A stretch of DNA of 64,000 bases from Sweltsa coloradensis (taxonomy: Eukaryota; Arthropoda; Insecta; Plecoptera; Chloroperlidae). Position 1 is the first letter of the stretch. Each line of letters starts with the position of its first letter. A model generated the notes under the pieces. It worked only from the letters and a program-made list of their open reading frames with translations. It was not told where the DNA came from and ran no database searches. The translations under genes and the position numbers were made by a program. Location: the NCBI GenBank assembly GCA_024449915.1, contig JAMZAV010000969.1, forward strand, positions 1-64,000, given 5' to 3'. Below are positions 11,666 to 23,600 of this stretch, piece by piece.

Positions 11666-12385
11666 CCAATGGGTATTGTCTAGTTTGTATAGTTACTATT
11701 GTTTATACTAGATATAAACCCATAAAAGGCTTACAAAAAAAAAACTTTATTTCAATAGACCTACTCAAATCTCCTAGTGGAATTTTGGGAACCTTGAGCG
11801 TAGAGATAGGTACCTTGGGCAAGTTCACACACACACCTTTGGAAGCTGTTTTCTTTCCCCTATAGTTCAATCATAAATAAATAAAAACATACACAACACC
11901 TTGGCAGCATTCACTGCCTGACATCCACATCATTATTTGAGCTGTCAAAACTTGCTAAATTAGCTGTCGATTCAATTAGGTCACACACAGTCCATGGTCC
12001 CTGTTCTAGGTATTAATTACGCCCTACTATAAATTTGTTTTGTAAAAGTCTGGCCCCTACAACATTTAGAATAATGGATGCATTTCTCAGCTATATAATA
12101 TTGTGTCAACTTTGTATTGTCTTCTGGACAAGTGAAAATTGTATTCACTTTCCCGGCAGGCAAGTAAGTTTCAATGTAATTGGAAGATCCTAGAAGTAAA
12201 CTTATTCATAAACTGTGATGTTGGAAGTAGGGATAGGCTAGATGTTGTAAGTGGTTTCTTAACAAAAGCATAGACCTATGCCAATGTTTTACTGAACATT
12301 ATATTTCGCAGGGTATTTTGACCTCTTATAATTTAACATCAAGTTATTTGCCTTGTTCTGGCTTACACTACTTTAAGTTTACTTA

Positions 12386-13267
12386 CTACGTGTCCTTCAA
12401 TGCTTGCACAACACACAAATTAAACAATAACTTTTCCTGCAGAGACTTCCAACCAGACAACTGGCATTGTTGTATTACACTTAAGTATTCCTGGAGTGAC
12501 TTATTAGTAACGATAATTTCACCATGTGTCTTAATGAAAAGACCCAAGTACGCTTGAGCAAGCTCAAATTCATTGTTGCTGTTCAATACAAATTCAATTA
12601 ACTTCATAAACTGCAACATAAGTTCAAGTGAGCCACCACCTTCTGGAGAGAGAGAGCTCACTTCCACGTCAATTGCAGATGGACCAAGACCTTTCAACTT
12701 GTCAAATGCTGACTGAAAATGTTCCGTTTCTTTGGCACCACTGAGCAGCTTTCCAAAAGCTGATAGAATACCCAATGAGAATGGGGACTTTGTTTGATTT
12801 TTACTATCATCGTCATCACCTGCCCCTCGAAAATCAAACTGAAAGTGCAATGATGGCACAGTGGGTAGGAAGAAAGGAGCTGCCTTCGGAGCCTTAGGTG
12901 GTTCTTTAGGTTTGTTCCTCTTCTTCACTATGTCAATGTTCAACAAGTTTTGCCATCTTGAATTAGACACCAGTGACAGAGTAACCAATTCATCTGAGAT
13001 TTGATTAGGAGACTGAAAGGTGGAATCCGCTGTATGATCATCTGTGGCACCGCCTTCATCAACCACATTCTCAATTTCAGCATCCTCCTCCAAAGAAGAT
13101 GGCAGAGGAACGAGTGGATATTCAACCGATTCCGAAAGTGGTCTAAGTGATACATGGGAGTACAATGTTCTGTTGGACCACAGGAATATACCTAGACAGC
13201 CAACATGCGTTGTAGCCAATAGATCTCCCGTGGGTGACAGACTTAGTGACGTGCAGGCGGAATCCAC
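12386..13267 (-). CDS. WDR36: WDR36/UTP21 exon 2 (C-terminal UTP21 domain)
   Basis: This terminal coding exon runs from a minus-strand acceptor (TGTTTTAG just above 13267) to a TAG stop at 12388-12386 and encodes 293 residues. It begins VDSACTSLSLSPTGD, the last WD40 blade, and continues with IFLWSNRTLYSHVSLRPL. The UTP21-specific C-terminal domain follows, with RWQNLLNIDIVKKRNKPKEP, KAAPFFLPTVP and FELAQAYLGLFIKTH, all closely matching human WDR36. It joins exon 1 in phase 0. An acidic, divergent linker near residues 50-90 of the exon is also variable in other animals. Confidence 0.93.
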   Translation of the reverse strand: MDSACTSLSLSPTGDLLATTHVGCLGIFLWSNRTLYSHVSLRPLSESVEYPLVPLPSSLEEDAEIENVVDEGGATDDHTADSTFQSPNQISDELVTLSLVSNSRWQNLLNIDIVKKRNKPKEPPKAPKAAPFFLPTVPSLHFQFDFRGAGDDDDSKNQTKSPFSLGILSAFGKLLSGAKETEHFQSAFDKLKGLGPSAIDVEVSSLSPEGGGSLELMLQFMKLIEFVLNSNNEFELAQAYLGLFIKTHGEIIVTNKSLQEYLSVIQQCQLSGWKSLQEKLLFNLCVVQALKDT

Positions 13268-14641
13268 CTAAAACAGAACAGGCACACATCAAAACAATAG
13301 CTATTACAATCTATACACTCAGAATTGTTTAGATTGAGAAGGGTTGACAGGTTGGGAAAGCATAGAGAACATAAAGCCCAGCCTGAAGGGCTGGGTGCGA
13401 CAAAACTTTTCACCTACTGATGACAACTGCAGCTAATTTAAAGTTGTGTGTGTCGTGGTCGTGAATTAAGGTAACAAACAACTTTAAATTTGTTTTTTTG
13501 TATTCACTATTTAGAGTCTATCCACTCAGTCATTCTACCGATTTTCAGTGGGGACAGTAATTTAATGCTGACCAAGCAAGCTGCAGTTGTCATCTGCAGG
13601 TGAAAAGTAGCCCTTCAGGCTGGGCTTTATGTTCTCTAGATGCTTTCCCAACCTGTCCATCCTTCTCCAATCTAAACTAAACTAGCCAGTTGGCCCTTTC
13701 CACACTTTGTTACATTCAGTATTACAATTACAGTGCTCCCACTGGCTGGACACCCCAAAAAAGTAGGATTAGTAGCCCTAGTTTATTTAGCAAAAAAAGT
13801 AGGCTTTTTAGTAGGCTAGCAATAAAAAAGTGGCAGTAAAAAGTAGGCTGCCCACGCAATTTTTAAATTAATACAGGGATAGATGATGAATTGATGATTG
13901 ATGAAATTGAGAAAAACGGTTATATATGCCTAATAATAATAATGTTCTAAATCAGGATTCGAACCTAGAATGCTGGAACTGATGTTTACCTCACCAGCGC
14001 CCAATCGTAAGGTACGCTGGATTTGTTTGTTTTTAATCTAAATAAAAGCTGAGAAATCAAACATGATTAATTTCTGATAGTCCAAAAATAATGGACAACG
14101 GATATTTTTTATGACAGTGAAATGTCTTCAATAATATTTTTTATTTTAATATTAAGCACATAATAAACTGTTACATAGTGGTATTCCTCGTAATGTCACT
14201 TGATGTTGTTAGACATTGCTCAAAGATGTTCTTCCCTTCAGAAGTATTTGGTCAATTCTGATGATTTAAAAATAGAAACGTGTTAATTTTTACTCAATAG
14301 TCAAAATATATTATTAAAAGTAGCAAAATTTTAAATCTGTGTTTTTTTGTGTTCTACTGGAGTTAAGCCGTTATCAATAGGCGAAATCTTGACAGGTATA
14401 AATTCCGAGCGACCGCTGCAACACACAAGCGGCCGGATGGTGGGAGAAGTCTGTGGAGGGGTACGAAAGTTGCGTTCAAGAATGGCACTGCATTCTCTAG
14501 GTGGAACGCAGTGTAGTAAGTAACTGTGGTTGGTGCAGGGCCTTGAAACTCCAAGAAAATAAGCAGCAATTTTGAATTAAAGGCCCAATCAAGTTTTGGT
14601 TCTGATGGGCATGTAATTCAAAGGCATACTCTTAGTAGGTG

Positions 14642-14686
<45 letters not shown>

Positions 14687-17600
14687 TATTTATCCCAGAA
14701 CAGTTTTACAACCAGTAATACTAGGATATAATAAAAACAACAAACCATCAACAACATAACAAACCTGAAACAGAAAATACACAAAGGACCTAAAGTTAAT
14801 ATAATATAAGACACATTTGCCCTACAACAAGCAACACTTTTTCTTAAAAGTAAAAGTTGAGTCATTAAAAAGATCTAAATCAAAGTCATTTCTACTACCT
14901 GAAAGGTTATTAAAATTGGTCAACACTCTAGGCAAATAAGAGTATTTATACAAATCAATCCTAGCCTTAGGAGGATAAAATAAATAAGTATGTCTTGCCC
15001 TACGAACAGGCACATTAAAAGTAATTAACTGTAAAACATCTGGGCAATCGACCCCATTGGTTAAAATCTTTTTTAAAAACACGAGGTCAGCAGTCTGCCT
15101 CCTACCACAGAGCGACTGCAAGCGCAAGTCCACACATAATTGTTCATAATTCCTTCTGTGGTACACAAATGTAGGATCGCTATGATGTGACAACCATTTA
15201 ACAAACCGCTGCTGGAGTCGCTCTAAACTGTCAATTTTTGTCTTGTGATGTGGTGACCAGATAATACTTGCATACTCCAACTGCGGCCGCACTAATCCTA
15301 AGTATATACGTCTAATTGTATTTTTAGAGAAGGCAAACTGAAAATTTCGTTTAACGAAGCCCAGTAACTTGAAAGCTTTTAACAGAATAGTATGAATATG
15401 TTCATTAAACGAAAAATCAGACGTTAACAAAACACCTAGATCATTTACACTAAACACCCTATTAAGTGTATCGTTATTGACAGAATAATTGAAGTGAATT
15501 CGATTTTTCTTAGTCGTAAAAGTAATAACAAAACATTTTTTTAAATTTAAATTCAGCTTCCAAGAAGAGCACCAGTCACATAACCTTACAAAAGCTTCTT
15601 GAAGCTGTAAACAGTTTTGCAAAGATCTTACTGCAGCATACAGTTTGATGTCATCAGCATACATAAGACATGGAGAAAAAACTCTACATGGGATATCATA
15701 AACAAAAATGTTGAACAGCAAAGGCCCCAAAATGGAGCCTTGAGGAACCCCTGACGTAACCTCTTCAGCCCGAGAACTCGCCCCATTGATGACAACTGTC
15801 TGCTTACGTCCCGTTAGGTAATGAGACAATAATTTAATCATCGAGCCAGATATGCCGAGATGTCCAAGCTTGTAGGCTAGATAAGAAGTGAATGACTCAC
15901 AGAATCGAAAGCTTTTGAAAAGTCGGCATAAAGAGCATCCACTTGTACACCCTGATCTAAATTTTCAGATATTGTGTTACAATAACCAACAAGATTGGTA
16001 ACTGTTGATCGACTTGGCATAATCCATGCTGACAATCCGGAATAAAAGGCTTAACATGAGAAAAAATAATACCATGCAAGAACTTCTCAAATATTTTGCA
16101 TGGTATTATTTTTTCTCATGTTAAGCCTTTTATTCCGGATTGTAACAAAACAAAAAGAGAGAGAATCGGCCGAGTAGATGCTAATATATAATCAAAAACG
16201 CAAAGACGTGCGTTGCGGGTTGGCTACCTTCCGTGACGTCACTGGGGGGGGGGACTGACTTTACGAGCCACGGCAGGCGTCTCGCGCGCGTGGCCGGTCA
16301 GTAGGCCTACCACTACGCGGTCGACAGCCACGGACGAGAGTGGCCGTGTAATGGCTGGTAAGCACCTTATAGCTTCAAACCGACGTATTCCGAGGAAGAA
16401 ATAAACGAACTAGAAAAGCGTAAAACACAGCAAGCAGAAGCCCTTATCCCTCGATGTCTGTCCGATAAAAAGAGAGCAATCGTAATTTTGTGTGAGATTG
16501 TTGTCAAGAGTTTTTCACATGCAGCCTTTTCCAGGTCACCAACAGCTTGTCCGCGTTGAAGTCGCGTTGTTGTCGCGCTAACCCCGTCCGGCGACGATCT
16601 AACCGGATACTCTTCCGACCCATCTTGAAACACGGACCAAGGAGTCTAACATGTACGCGAGTCATTGGGACCGCACTAAACCTAAAGGCGAAATGAAAGT
16701 AAAGGTCGCGGCGCGAGCCCGGCCCACAGAGGGGAGACGGCCCCGATCGAATGTCGATTATACTGTATGTTACGAATTTGGCACAGAAGCCTTGTGAGTC
16801 ATACTGGCCATCTCCAAACACCCAGTGTCCATCCTCTGAACTGTTTAACGGGCATATTCTTTGTCTCTCTGTACTGACCCAAGTATGCAATATAGCAGGC
16901 CGCACGTGCTTTTTCACGTGTTTATAAAACGTGGTAGCCGTAGTACAAGAAAGCTTCAGGGCATCGGCAAAACACTTGAATGAAGTGAAACTAATCCCAC
17001 AAGTATAAATAGCGGCATTTATATTTACAGCACCTACATGGTTATGCCCAATCTTGGGCAGAGATTTCCATTCTCTGTTATGGCCACCGTGGCATAAAGT
17101 TGAAACTACTAACATGTATCCAGAAAAATACTTTTTTAGCTGTATAATGGGTAGTCCACATTCCTGACAGAAATGAAAAAGTGTTGACAAACACTGCCAA
17201 AACACAAAAAATACATTGACAGATGATTTCTCATTATTTCCGTAAACATCGGTGTCTGTGTCCGTATCAGTTTCTGTGTCATAATCTTCATCTTCATTTG
17301 CATCGTCTTCTTCTGAGCTGTCTAGTCTGTATTCTTCATCGATGTCGTTTTTACAAAATGAACCATCTATTGTCGACCGAAAACTTTCCGTACCCAACTC
17401 ACACTGAATTTCCACTTCGCGCGTTAGTTCGTTAGGATTATTAGGAATAGCATTTTCCTCCATCTCAGGCTCGTTTATATCACAATCCTCTTTTAACTTT
17501 GGTAAGGTGTATTTTCTTTTCTTATGAGAGCTGGTACGCAATGAGGAAGAAGATGGTTCAGGAATATGTGATAACAAGTCTTCTTTCTTTTTACTTTCTA

Positions 17601-20600
17601 CATACTGCGACTTGCGAAGTTTTGAAGTTGATGCTTGTGAGGAACCGTGCAATTTTAATGAAGGGATCGCTGTTTCTAGCAAAGTGCGTTTTCTTTTCAC
17701 GTTTGACAATAATGCTTTTGAGTTTATTTGTTATTTCAAAATTTTCGTCCTGAAAGTGATCGGATCACACACGTGTGTTGTCGTTCGGTTTAAAGTTATC
17801 TCTGTCGGTAAAGATATGCCACTGTCGGTAAAGTTTCGGGGATTTTTCACTCCGCGGAAATCTATGAAATGATGGACTCAAACCCGGCAAACGCTCGTTT
17901 TTACACCCGTATACACAACAATTAACCACCATTAAAATATCAAATTGTATGACGATACTAAAGACTTTGCTAAAGAACACACACACACGGCACACACCTG
18001 CAAACACCTCTCTCGATTGACAGGCACGCGCGAAGTGGTGCTAGGAGGGTGCGTGCCCGCCCGCCGAAGCGCATTCCCCCCAGTGACGTGGCGGCTAGGC
18101 GCGCCGAGTGTAACAAAAGCGAGGATACCACCAAACATGTGAACCTACGCACTGAGGGACACATCCATCCTTGTTTCAAAGATGTCATTTTATAACATAT
18201 CAAAAGTAATTCGAAACCTTTTCTGGGCCTTTAATGATGAATCAAAATTAAAATTTTTGGATTTTAATAAAAATTACATATATTAAATTCAAGAAAAACA
18301 TCAAAATAACTAGAAATTTACAGATAAAACAATTTATGAACCAAGCATTGGTCTAAAATAGTAGGAAAAAGTGGCATTTTAGTCATTTATGGCCATTAAA
18401 GTAGGCTAAAAGTAGTCTAGGCCTATCTGAAATAAAATAGGAAAAAAGTAGGGAAAAAGTAGGCAGTGGGAGCCCTGCAATTGACGACTTGAATTGTATC
18501 CGCCTCCTGACGTCACGAGGCAACATGGCGGAATTAGTTGGTATAAATCCTCATTTCGCAAGTTGACGCCTGCTTCACGGCGCAACACTTATCACGCTCT
18601 AACTTTTATTCTATTCATTATTTGGACAATATTTAAATGAATAATATTTAGCAAATATATCATTCTTTGTAATAGTGATTATTTCGATTTTTTTGACACA
18701 GTCGTTAGCTTGATGTAACAATGTACGCATCATACATGTGAAAATTATCAATGACTAAAGTTTTCTCAATAATTTATTTGACAAAAAACTACTGATCGGA
18801 TTTCGACAAGACCTCTTTAAAAATATGCATCAGACTGTTTAGACAAGAAATAAACTAACTTTCTAGATAGAAAGTGCACTGAACGAAACTTTGCAGCATA
18901 GAGTAATATGCAGGGTATGTGTTTTTATCTAAAATACGCACTCTTGACTTGTGGATGAGCCGTGAAAAAGTGCACGCTGCATATTACTCTATGCTGTAAA
19001 TTTTCGTTCAGTGCACTTTCTATCTAGAAAGTTAGTAGGCTATATTTCTTGTCTAAACAGTCTGATGCATTTTTACAAAGAATTCTTGTCGAAATCCGAT
19101 CAGTAGTTTTTTGTCAAATTAATTAATGAGAAAACTTAAGTCATTGATAATTTTCACTTGTGTGATGCGTACATTGTTATAACAAGCTAACGACTTTGTC
19201 AAATTAATCGAAATAATCGCTATTACAAGGAATGATATGTTTGCTAAATATTGTTCATTTAAGTATTGTCCAAATAATGAATAGAATAAAAGTTAGAGCG
19301 TGATAAGTGATGCGCCGTTCAGCAGACGCCAACTTGCGAAATGAGGATTTATACCCAATACTTGTCACGTGACCTATCGATCGTTTTAAGCTCCGCCCAT
19401 TTCGAGTCGTCAATTAGGCCTACATTTTCAATTTATTAGACGAGGGAGCGAAGCGACTAAGTAATACGACGCAACTCAAACGGCACTAGATCTGTTTTTG
19501 TCTGCGAGTGTGAGTGAGTGACTGCTGCAGAATGGCGAAACAGATTGAGCTGAAATTTTAAACAGACATCATGTAAAAGTATTTAGCGTGCAGTTTAAAA
19601 CTTTTGAGCAAAATCTGTTACCATTTAGGCCCGATTCCACCTAGTGATAAACTTGAGTTTTAATTTTTTAAACTTCGGTTAGATTGAAAATGCGTTCCAC
19701 CAGAACTAAACTCGAGTTTAAAATAAACCCTACCTGGGGTGCGGTTTAATGCGTTAAACTCGAGTTTAAATCCATTTGGTGGAATCGGGCCATCTTCTTT
19801 TACTTTCCACAATGTGGAATTGGTTTTCTTATTTTCTTTTTATACTGTTCAACAACTTGTAACAGCAAGATTTTCTCACTCTCCGAGTAGTTAGTTTCAC
19901 GCGAACGTATTTTAATTTTTTTTATTGGTTATGTTGTCAGTGTCTTGTTCAACAGCTGACCTTGTTTCTTGTTGACAAAATCACGTGATTCTTGAAGAAC
20001 CAATCACAGACATCCTTACAAAATAAACTCCGCTTAGCTAACTGGAGGTGAATAAAATGTGGTGAAATGGGTCATTGTTTGAACTTAAGTTTAAAGATAA
20101 GCTTAGCTTAGTTAAACTCGAGTTTAAATCCATTTGGTGGAATCGGGCCTTAAACTCACAATAAATAATTAAATTGGTAATAGGCTGAGAATGACACATA
20201 GGCTGTACAATTTAACGACAAAGTTTCTTTTGTTTATGAAAAAATTGTTTTTAACAAATCATGATTGCATGCAGTGACCAAGGTGTATCAAATGTTGCAC
20301 GCTCAAGGTTACCTAAAATTCCGCTCCGAGATTGAGTAAACCTTGCAATCATCAGACCTGGGTAAGTTACTTTTGAAAAGTAATGAAATTACATTACTCA
20401 TTACTTCAGCCAAAATGTAACTAAATTACTATATTACTATTTAGTTACTTTTCCAAGAAAGTAATGAAATTATGTTACTTTTTATGAAAAAAGAGTAGTG
20501 AAATTACTTTTTAATTAAAATTGTATCTGACGTGCGGACGAGTATGACGCAAGTGCTTTGTCTGCCGATGGCGGGTCTCAGACAGGGTGTTATCCACGCC

Positions 20601-23600
20601 CACACTTTAAAACCAGCGGAAGCCTATCACAGAGATATTATAGATATAGATGTATAGTAAATTATTGATTACGCGGGCGACATCTATCCGCGAAATGTTG
20701 TAACTACCTACAAGTGTAACAATTCAGCTATCGATTTATTTGACACAGACTTGAATGTTTGATGTCAAGTAGGCCTTGATAATTACGTCGTCAACGGCGC
20801 AGTGGCGTAGGAACTATTTTTTTGAATTTTTTGATGAGGGGGGTCACACTAAAGTTGACTACAAGGTCGGGTGGGCAAACCGGGGTCTGGGGCGAAGCCC
20901 CAGCCGCCGGAGACTTTTTCGCCGTGGGCGAGATTTTTTTTAAAAGGTGCCCTTGATAGGTGGCCTGAAACACGTTTTCAGGCAAGTTTTAATTACCCTA
21001 TGAATAAGGGTTACATTTTGAAGCTAATATTGCATTGAAGATTACCTGACTAAAATCGGTCGACAGTCTGCTTGGGAGTGAAAACACTGCACACAAAATA
21101 TAATGAATATAAGTCTAAAATCAGATGGCTAGTCTAGTCTCGCAAATCACGTCTCTTACTGAATCTTTCTAAAAAATGTTAACAAAAACCTTCCTTTTTG
21201 TTTGCAAGCCCGACCGTAGTAAAAATCCTAAAAATCACCCAACAACGTATAAGTTAGCAAATGACACCTACACCTGGCTTGACCCCCCCGCCCCCCCCCC
21301 CCCCCCCCCCCCACTAGGGGGGGGGAGTTTCCCCCTGGGGGGGAGTTTCCCCCCTATCCCCCCCGTTCCTACGCCCCTGCAACGGCGCTCGTCATAGGCG
21401 GAAGTACCAAAAGTAAACATGGCTAAGTTCTGAAATAAAAACTCGGGACTCGAAATCTCTCGATCAGACCTACGAAATGTCGGAAATGCTGCATGCACAT
21501 GCACATTGTTCAAGCGGGCGATACGTAGAAAGGCAGCAAGCGCACTGGCACAGTGACTGATATTTGATACACAAAGGCGCGGGCCGCGCGGCAAAGCTAA
21601 CGCGTTACTAACGCCAAATTACAATGATAAAAGTAGTGGAATTACTCTTCCGTTATATTGAGAAAAATGTAATTAAATTACTGGCTCGTTCCTGAAAAAA
21701 GTAATTTCGTTACAGTAACGCGTTACTTTCGTTACGTTACTACCCAGGTCTGGCAATCATTAGGCTACCGGTACTCGTATTTCGTACCGGTACCAGTTGG
21801 CTAGATGTTGTCCATAATATTGTATGCATTTCAAAATGTGTTCTACAATTTTCCAGAAATAAAAAAATCTATAGTAGGGCCTACCAACAGTTGTTTGAAC
21901 CCGCGGGTCTCCACCATTCCGGGTATAAGGCGCCTTAGCCAACTAGACTAGGAAAATGCCAAAGTCGTTGTTAGACGAGTGAGTGATGAAACGAGATTTT
22001 TTAAACTACGGTATTTTTTATATAAAATACATTGGGCTAGATCTTCAAATTTTTGTTTTAGAACTGTTTATAGGGACCTAGTAGAATGCCAGCATGGCAA
22101 ATGCCATTTAGATATCGGTAGCCTGCCCTACCAAAAATGTCTTCTCACCTTAAAGCAGTCTATAAGTTGCCCTGATGGGATATCCCAAGTGCGGACAGTG
22201 CAGTCCATAGCAGAAGTGATTAACCAACGTGAGTCTGGACTGAATGCAGCATCTGTAAGTTGATTTGAGTGTCCTTGAAATTTCCTGATGATAGTTCGAG
22301 TGTCCATGTCAACAACCACAACACTGAAGTCTTCTAACGCTACAGCAATCATAGAACTATCAAGATGTGTAGAAAAAAACGTTACACAATCATCCAACTC
22401 TAAAACTGTCAATGGCTTAGAGCCAGAAGCTTTAAAGGGCCAGAACTTGATATTTGTATCACTACCACCAGTAACTGTAAGCTGGTTCAATCCATCTGTT
22501 GCCACACCCCTAACAGCTCCTCTATGTGCAGTGGGATTTCCATATGTTTCTCTATGAATGCCCGACTGCATGTTAAACCGATCCACATGTCCAGAACTGT
22601 AGCCAATGACTACAAAATTTCCACATTTGGTAAGGCAAAGGCTAGTTGCAATGGCTTGTACCCTTGACTGAGATTTACGGGGATCAAATCTTTCAGGCAG
22701 GAGTTTCAGTTCTCCCATCTTCAGTTTATCGTAAGACCAAGTTGTAACCATGGGCAGGCCAACATGTGCAGCTGCTATGTTGTCCCATTCTTTTTCCCTG
22801 GTTGTTTCAGATGCAAAATGAATTATTGGCGGCATTATCAAAGTGTCTTCTACATTTCTACCCTTTTTCTTTGAGGATTTTCTGTTGTAGGAAGCACGAC
22901 CAAGACTTTTGTTAAACGTCTCAGTGATGGTTGAAAAAATCCTAAGGGATGAATCTCCACCCGAACTTAATAAGTTGTAACCATTGTTTCCGTGGAAACG
23001 TACATAAGATGGTGGAGCCCCATGACCTTCGCGATACTTCAGAAGTCTGGCTCCTCCATCGGGCATATCAAAAATCCACATTTTAAGGGAATTGTCTACT
23101 GAAGAAGAAACCATTAGTGGTTCATTTGGCAAACAACGAATACCGGCAACAGCACCATTATGAGCAGTTAGCAGTTGACTTGCCACTTTACGTTCTTCCA
23201 AATCCCAAAACACAATGTGACCAGCAAGGCTGCCAGATACCAGAATAGGATGTCCATCGGTGCGAAACGAAAGGCTTGTTACTAACCCCCAATCTTGAAC
23301 AAACTCCATGACGGTTTTATCATACTTTATGTTGTGGAGCAGTATCCTCCCATTAGCAAGACCAATAGCAACAACATTAATTGCAGGTGCTTGTTCAAGT
23401 ACAGTCACCGAAGATGCCCAACCTTGAAATGTGTGGATGAGCTTTGATGTGTGAATATTCCAAAGTTGTAATTGCCCTTGCTCACTACCCAACAGAATTT
23501 TATTAAGGTAAGTGCTTGGATGAATGACTGTTGTGATTTTAAACACAGAGTTTACAAACGTCAACTCAAGATAAAGTTCTTCACCCTTGATATCCCAAAC

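Larger units (their letters stand above)
19430..21944. repeat. Composite repeat family C (left copy), interrupted by three insertions
   Basis: Segments 19430-19627, 20153-20352 and 21761-21944 match the 38.34-38.6 and 39.29-39.93 kb repeats in the same order. Shared phrases are 'cagattg.gctgaaatt', 'gcatgc.gtgaccaaggt', 'cacgctcaaggtt.cc', 'gagattgagtaaaccttg' and 'tattgtatgcatttcaaaa'. A tRNA-like segment (minus strand, boxes TAGTCTAGTTGGC and GGGTTCAAAC) lies at 21885-21945. The class is undetermined. Confidence 0.5.

Noticed and set aside
13400..13430. Hammerhead core from CTGATGACAACTGCAGC
   Set aside because: This word recurs in all arms of the foldback family but is not followed by GAAA at a workable distance and forms no stem II. 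It is unrelated to the true motif 50 bp away in the 36.8-kb element.
21285..21360. GC-rich coding exon (proline/glycine-rich frames)
   Set aside because: The open frames come from poly-C/poly-G tracts inside the nested hAT-like element; there is no protein similarity.
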